64,000 nucleotides of DNA from Terfezia claveryi (Eukaryota > Ascomycota > Pezizomycetes > Pezizales > Pezizaceae): assembly GCA_015179025.1 (NCBI GenBank), contig WHUX01000037.1, forward strand, positions 339,643 through 403,642, read 5' to 3'. The position numbers and the translations under genes were made by a program. The stretch's first letter is position 1, and each line of letters begins with the position of its first letter. The notes below the pieces were generated by a model, which saw only the letters and a program-made list of their open reading frames with translations, ran no database searches and was not told the DNA's origin. Below, piece after piece: positions 59,690 to 64,000 of this stretch.

Positions 59690-60250
59690 CATGCGAGAAA
59701 CTCATGCTTTTGGAGACTTATATATATATGCGAGAAACTCATGCTTTTGGAGACTTATATATATATATGCGAGAAACTCGTGCTTTGGATATATATATAT
59801 ATATATGCGAGAAAATCGTGCTTTTGGAGACTTATATATATATATGCGAGAAACTCGTGCTTTGGAGATATATATATATATATATGCGAGATACTCGTGC
59901 TTTGGATATATATATATATATATGCGAGAAAATCATGCTTTTGGAGACTTATATATATATATATGCGAGAAACTCGTGCTTTGGAGACTCATATATATAT
60001 ATGCGAGAAACTCGTGCTTTTGGAGACTTATATATATATGTGCGAGAACTCGTGCTTTGGATATATATATATATATATGCGAGAAAATCATGCTTTTGGA
60101 GACTTATATATATATATATGCGAGAAACTCGTGCTTTGGAGACTTATATATATATATGCGAGAAACTCGTGCTTTTGAGGCTCATTAGTATATATGCGAG
60201 AATCTCGTGCATTTGAAGCTTATTAGTATATATGCGAGAATCCCGTACTT
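59690..60250 (+). repeat. Hairpin-TA array, left arm
   Basis: About 14 units of GCGAGAAACTCGTGCTTTTG and GAGACTTATATATATAT. Variants lack AGACT. The core CGAG-AAA-CTCG folds on itself. All frames are open without evidence of coding. Confidence 0.9.
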
Positions 60251-60354
60251 TTGAGGCTTATAGATTGATTCCATGTAGATCTAGAAGCTGCCAATGCATA
60301 AGTTTCTCGCCTATGCATATATATTAGTCTTGCCCGCGCATGCATGCATTTCTC

Positions 60355-60965
60355 TATGTCTCCAAAAGCACGAGTTTCTCGCACATATATATATATGTCT
60401 CCAAAAGAACGAGTTTCTCGCATATATATATATAAGTCACCAAAAGCATGAGTTTCTCGCACATATATATATATGTCTCCGAAAGCACGAGTTTCTCGCA
60501 CATATATATATAAGTCTCCAAAAGCATGATTTTCTCGCATATATATATAAAAGTCTCCAAAAGCATGATTTTCTCGCATATATATATATATATATCCAAA
60601 GCACGAGTTTCTTGCACATATATATATAAGTCTCCAAAAGCATGATTTTCTCGCATATATATATATATATATCCAAAGCACGAGTTTCTCGCATATATAT
60701 ATAAAAGTCTCCAAAGCACGAGTTTCTCGCATATATATATATATATATCTCCAAAGCATGAGTTTCTCGCATATATATATATATATATCTCCAAAGCACG
60801 AGTTTCTTGCATATATATATATAAGTCTTCAAAAGTATGATTTTCTCGCATATATATATATATATATCCAAAGCACGAGTTTCTCGCATATATATATATA
60901 AGTCTCCAAAAGCATGAGTTTCTCGCATATATATATAAGTCTCCAAAAGCATGAGTTTCTCGCAT
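60355..60965 (-). repeat. Hairpin-TA array, right arm (inverted)
   Basis: About 15 units, inverse of the left array, written TCTCCAAAAGCACGAGTTTC and TCGCATATATATATA. The two arrays face each other across ~100 bp of spacer holding CGCGCATGCATGCA. Confidence 0.9.
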
Positions 60966-61264
60966 GCACAAGTCCATATGAACAAGCCGCCATTAGTGCT
61001 CCTATTACCCACTTCGGTAAACCTACGGCTGGTGGGCCTATGTAGCCTGAAACATGCATGTGCTGATCTGTCACACCAGCGTGCGCGAATCTGCATTCCG
61101 ACCAATCAACACATATTTCCCGGCCGCGTCAACCGACACATATTTCCAGGGCTGCGCGAACCAACAGAACACGAGAGCACGTGCACCCCCTCTTTTCACA
61201 GGTATGACACATAACGCAGCCAGCCAGTAGTCAGCGGAAGGTCAAGCAGCCAGCGCTGAGGTTA

Positions 61265-62600
61265 GGACTCCCCCAGTGCACTCTCGAGATATCCTCCATG
61301 TATATGCGTAGACATAGCCAGGTGCGTGAACTCGCCAGACAACCCGCAGACTCTATGTTAAGGCCTAGCTAATTACTCTTAGGACACCCAAAGTGTAGTT
61401 GCGAGATATCCCCAATCTATGTGCGCAGACATAGACATAGCTAGGTACGTGAACTCGCCAGAAACCAGCGGACTCTATGTGGAGGCATTGCTAATTGCTC
61501 TTAGGACGCCCAAAGTGCAGTTGCGAGATATCCCCAATCTATATGCACAGACACAGGCATAGCTATGTACGTGAACTCGCCAGAAACCAGCGGACTATTG
61601 CTCTTAGGACGCCCAAAGTGCAGTTGCGAGATATCCCCACTCTATGTGCGCAGACACAGGCATAGCTAGGTACGTGAACTCGCCAGAAACCAGCGGACTC
61701 TATGTGAAGGCATTGCTAATTGCTCTTAGGACGCCCAAAGTGCAGTTGCGAGATATCCCCAATCTATGTGCGCAGACACAGGCATAGCTAGGTACGTGAA
61801 CTCGCCAGAAACCAGCGGACTCTATGTGAAGGCATTGCTAATTGCTCTTAGGACGCCTAAAGTGCAGTTGCGAGATATCCCCAATCTATATGCGCAGACA
61901 CAGGCATAGCTAGGTATGTGAACTCGCCAGAAAACCAGCGGACTCCATGTGAGGGCATTGCTAATTTCTCTTAGGACTCCGCCGAGATATCCCCTATCAA
62001 TATTCACAGACATAGCTAGGTATGTGAACTCGCTTGAAAACCAGCGGACTCTATGTGGAGGCATTGCTAATTGCTATTAGGACTCCGCAAGTGCCCTCCT
62101 GAGGTATCCCCTATCAATTACAGACATAGCTAGGTAAGTGAACTCGCCAGAAAACCAGCGGACTCCATGTGAGGGCATTGCTAATTGCTCTTAGGACTCC
62201 GCAAGTGCACTTCCGAGATATGCCCTATCAATATGCACAGACATAGCTAGGTAAGTGAACTCGCCTAGCGGACTCCATGTGAGGGCATCGCTAATTGCTT
62301 TTAGGACTCTGCAAGTGCACTCCCGAGATATCCCCTATCAATATGCACAGACATAGCTAGGTACGTGGACTCGCTAGCAAATTCGCTGTAGGACTGCCTA
62401 GTTAATTGCTCTTAGGACACTCCCGAGATATCCCGTATCAATATGCACAGACATAGCTAGGTACGTGGACTTGCTAGCAAATTCGCTGTAGGACTGCCTA
62501 GCTAATTGCTCTTAGGACACTCCCGAGATATCCCCTGTCAATATGCACAGACATAGCTAGGTACTGGACTCGCCAGTAAATCCGTGGACACTGTGGGACT
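61265..62600 (-). repeat. 122-bp minisatellite, right arm
   Basis: About twelve units, inverse of the left set, for example GCTAATTGCTCTTAGGAC, GATATCCCC, CATAGCTAGGTACGTGAACT and CGCCAGAAACCAGCGGACTC. Units near 61600 and 62240 are shortened. The copy number is twice that of the left arm. Confidence 0.85.
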
Positions 62601-63227
62601 GCCTAGCTAATTGCTCTACTGCTAGGGGTTGCTCGTGGCAGTGGATAACTACATCAGCCCGGGCAGTTACTACTTTGGAGACTGCTGAGGTCTGGGAACG
62701 GCTGGATTGTGGGAGGCATATGCGCAGGACAGAGTCCTAGTGGGATCTATGATGGAATGGTTCGGTGGAAATACAAATATGGCTCATCAGTGTATATAGA
62801 AGCTCAAGTTCACCTAGTGCATGCAATGTATTGCTTATACCTGGCTGCCTTTGCCTGACTGCCTTTGCCTGACTGCCCCTCTCTGCCTGGCTGCGTTTGC
62901 CTGGCTGCTATTACCGTTATTCTCCGCGTGCGCCAAGTAGAGTGGAAATATTGTCTGTCAGGTAGTTGTGCTAGGGCGCACACCTGCGTTACCGAGGCAT
63001 ACTGTTCTCTTGTAGCACTTGGACGTTGCATAACCATGGATTGGCGCCTGGGGGCAGAAACAGTATACAGCTTGAGGGCGGGGATGCATAAGATAGGGCG
63101 CCAGGGTGCTGTTCCACAACGCTGAACCCTAGGGCGCAAAGCCCCAGAGTACAGCGTCACGGCATGGATTGCGTTAACAACTGGCCGCAGGGCGCGCGCT
63201 GCGAGGGAGCGGCGCCCGGGCGACAAT

Positions 63228-64000
63228 AGTCTTCCGCGCTGCGCCGTTAACTGTCAGTTTGTCTTTAGAACATCGCGGGCGTCGGGGGCTGCAAAGGCAA
63301 ACTGCAATCGTTTCTGATGATGCAGAGGACGACCTGGTTAAAGATATAATAGCTATAGTAGAGTTTGGACAGCGCTGTCACATCAAGATTTCCCTAGCCG
63401 AGTGCACTACTCAGGATGGCCTCCTATACCACTGTCACGGGGGCCCTATTGACTAATAGCGCTCTTGCAACTATTAGGACAGCCGTAATTTGCTGCCGCA
63501 ATGATATCTATTCCGCAACACAGAATATCAATCCTATAGCAGTAAAGTTCAATCCAACTATAGTCCCTCACGACGGATCTTATTTCGCAACACAAAATAA
63601 ATCCTATGTCGCTTGAACGTAAAGTTAACTCAAGACTTAGAACTTTGTAGGCTTCGTGTACTCAAGGTGCTCTTGCTTTTGAATACTCGCTGGTGGTAGA
63701 ATAAATTCAACCGGAACTACTTGCACTATTTATATCCCGCAGTGTTTGTAGATATTCTTATTATAAAAATATTTTATAAAACGCGGGCCTACCTGTCACC
63801 TTGGAATTTCTTCCTAAGTGTTATGCCATCCACACCTTTGTTAATGCAGTTGCTATCTGCACTCGTTGTCACAGGTTACTAACCCGAACGTAGAGAATAT
63901 TCCCATGTCTGCATGTTATATGTACTTCGCTTATAGCTCGCTTATCCCATTAAAGAATTCTTATCCGAGACAACTAAATTCAATTTCAGATACGTTACAA
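63228..64000 (-). mobile_element. Chromovirus leader and partial LTR, minus strand
   Basis: 63480-64000 is the inverse of the 3' part of the LTR at 49590-50130. 63228-63480 is the inverse of a leader, part of which (63228-63320) also appears near 46000-46080. The element runs off the window. It keeps higher GC than the copies at 46-52 kb, so it is less mutated. Confidence 0.7.

Larger units (their letters stand above)
58112..63227. repeat. 5.1-kb inverted repeat, foldback-like
   Basis: Left arm 58112-60250, right arm 60290-63227, inverted copies from GTCGCCC...GGGCGAC inward. Outer parts (58130-58750 and 62600-63225) are single-copy-like; inner parts are 122-bp minisatellites (about 6 units left, about 12 right), then a ~290-bp block (59400-59690 and 60965-61265), then opposed hairpin-TA arrays. 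The left flank is gypsy copy 3 pol, the right flank a chromovirus leader, so no target duplication is seen. No gene. A transcript through it would form long double-stranded RNA. Confidence 0.8.

Noticed and set aside
62810..63226. 138-codon minus-strand frame in the right arm
   Set aside because: It lies in the non-coding outer arm; the equivalent frame in the left arm (58244-58453) is shorter and broken, so no selection is evident.

Overview
The window looks like a chromosome segment of a filamentous ascomycete (Pezizomycotina). Genes have short 40-130 nt introns with GT..AG ends and CTAAC-like branch sites, the conserved proteins are clearly fungal (MAK11, EAF1/VID21, SPB4), and repeats carry C-to-T/G-to-A decay of the RIP or methyl-deamination type. 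The very high repeat load would suit Pezizomycetes (truffles, morels, cup fungi), but that is inference.

Layout. 0.6-17.1 kb is a gene island. It holds a multi-intron gene for a large protein resembling meiotic axis proteins of the SYCP2/Red1 class (593-6948, +), a MAK11 ribosome-biogenesis WD40 protein (8047-9819, -), and the NuA4 scaffold EAF1/VID21 (10663-17081, +) with a 41-residue polyQ tract. MAK11 and EAF1 share an upstream region of about 840 bp. 18.08-18.85 kb is a small inverted-repeat element with a PIF/Harbinger-like transposase fragment. 37.18-39.85 kb is a decayed pogo/Fot1 element. 39.99-42.28 kb is SPB4 (DEAD-box rRNA helicase), followed by a PD-(D/E)XK-like gene with one nonsense codon. 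43.8-58.1 kb is a graveyard of Ty3/gypsy elements (two chromovirus-type copies and one gag-pol copy) with an AT-rich block. 63.2-64.0 kb is a minus-strand leader and LTR of the chromovirus family.

Most notable is 18,862-37,152, which I read as one 18.3-kb transposon. Its ends are inverted (consensus CATCAGCAAGAAAAAA), flanked by CC on both sides, and joined to about 1 kb of inverted subterminal repeats. Its interior is almost wholly minisatellites, palindromes and repeated modules, plus one spliced but decayed gene for a DDE integrase of the KRBA2/SCAND3-like type with a Cys-rich tail (30,664-35,378, -). A 2,778-bp foldback derivative with the same ends (32,090-34,867) sits inside a 54-nt intron of that gene. 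Two 248-bp MITEs with the same ends (47,911-48,158 and 57,531-57,778) interrupt gypsy reading frames, and the flanking reading frames show 2-bp target duplications (CA, TG). So one window shows autonomous-size, foldback and MITE members of a single family.

A second large structure, 58.1-63.2 kb, is a 5-kb inverted repeat whose arms carry 122-bp minisatellites and whose centre carries two opposed arrays of short hairpins separated by TA runs. The same hairpin unit occurs in the 18.3-kb element. No rRNA genes, convincing tRNA genes, CRISPR arrays or bacterial-type features were seen.
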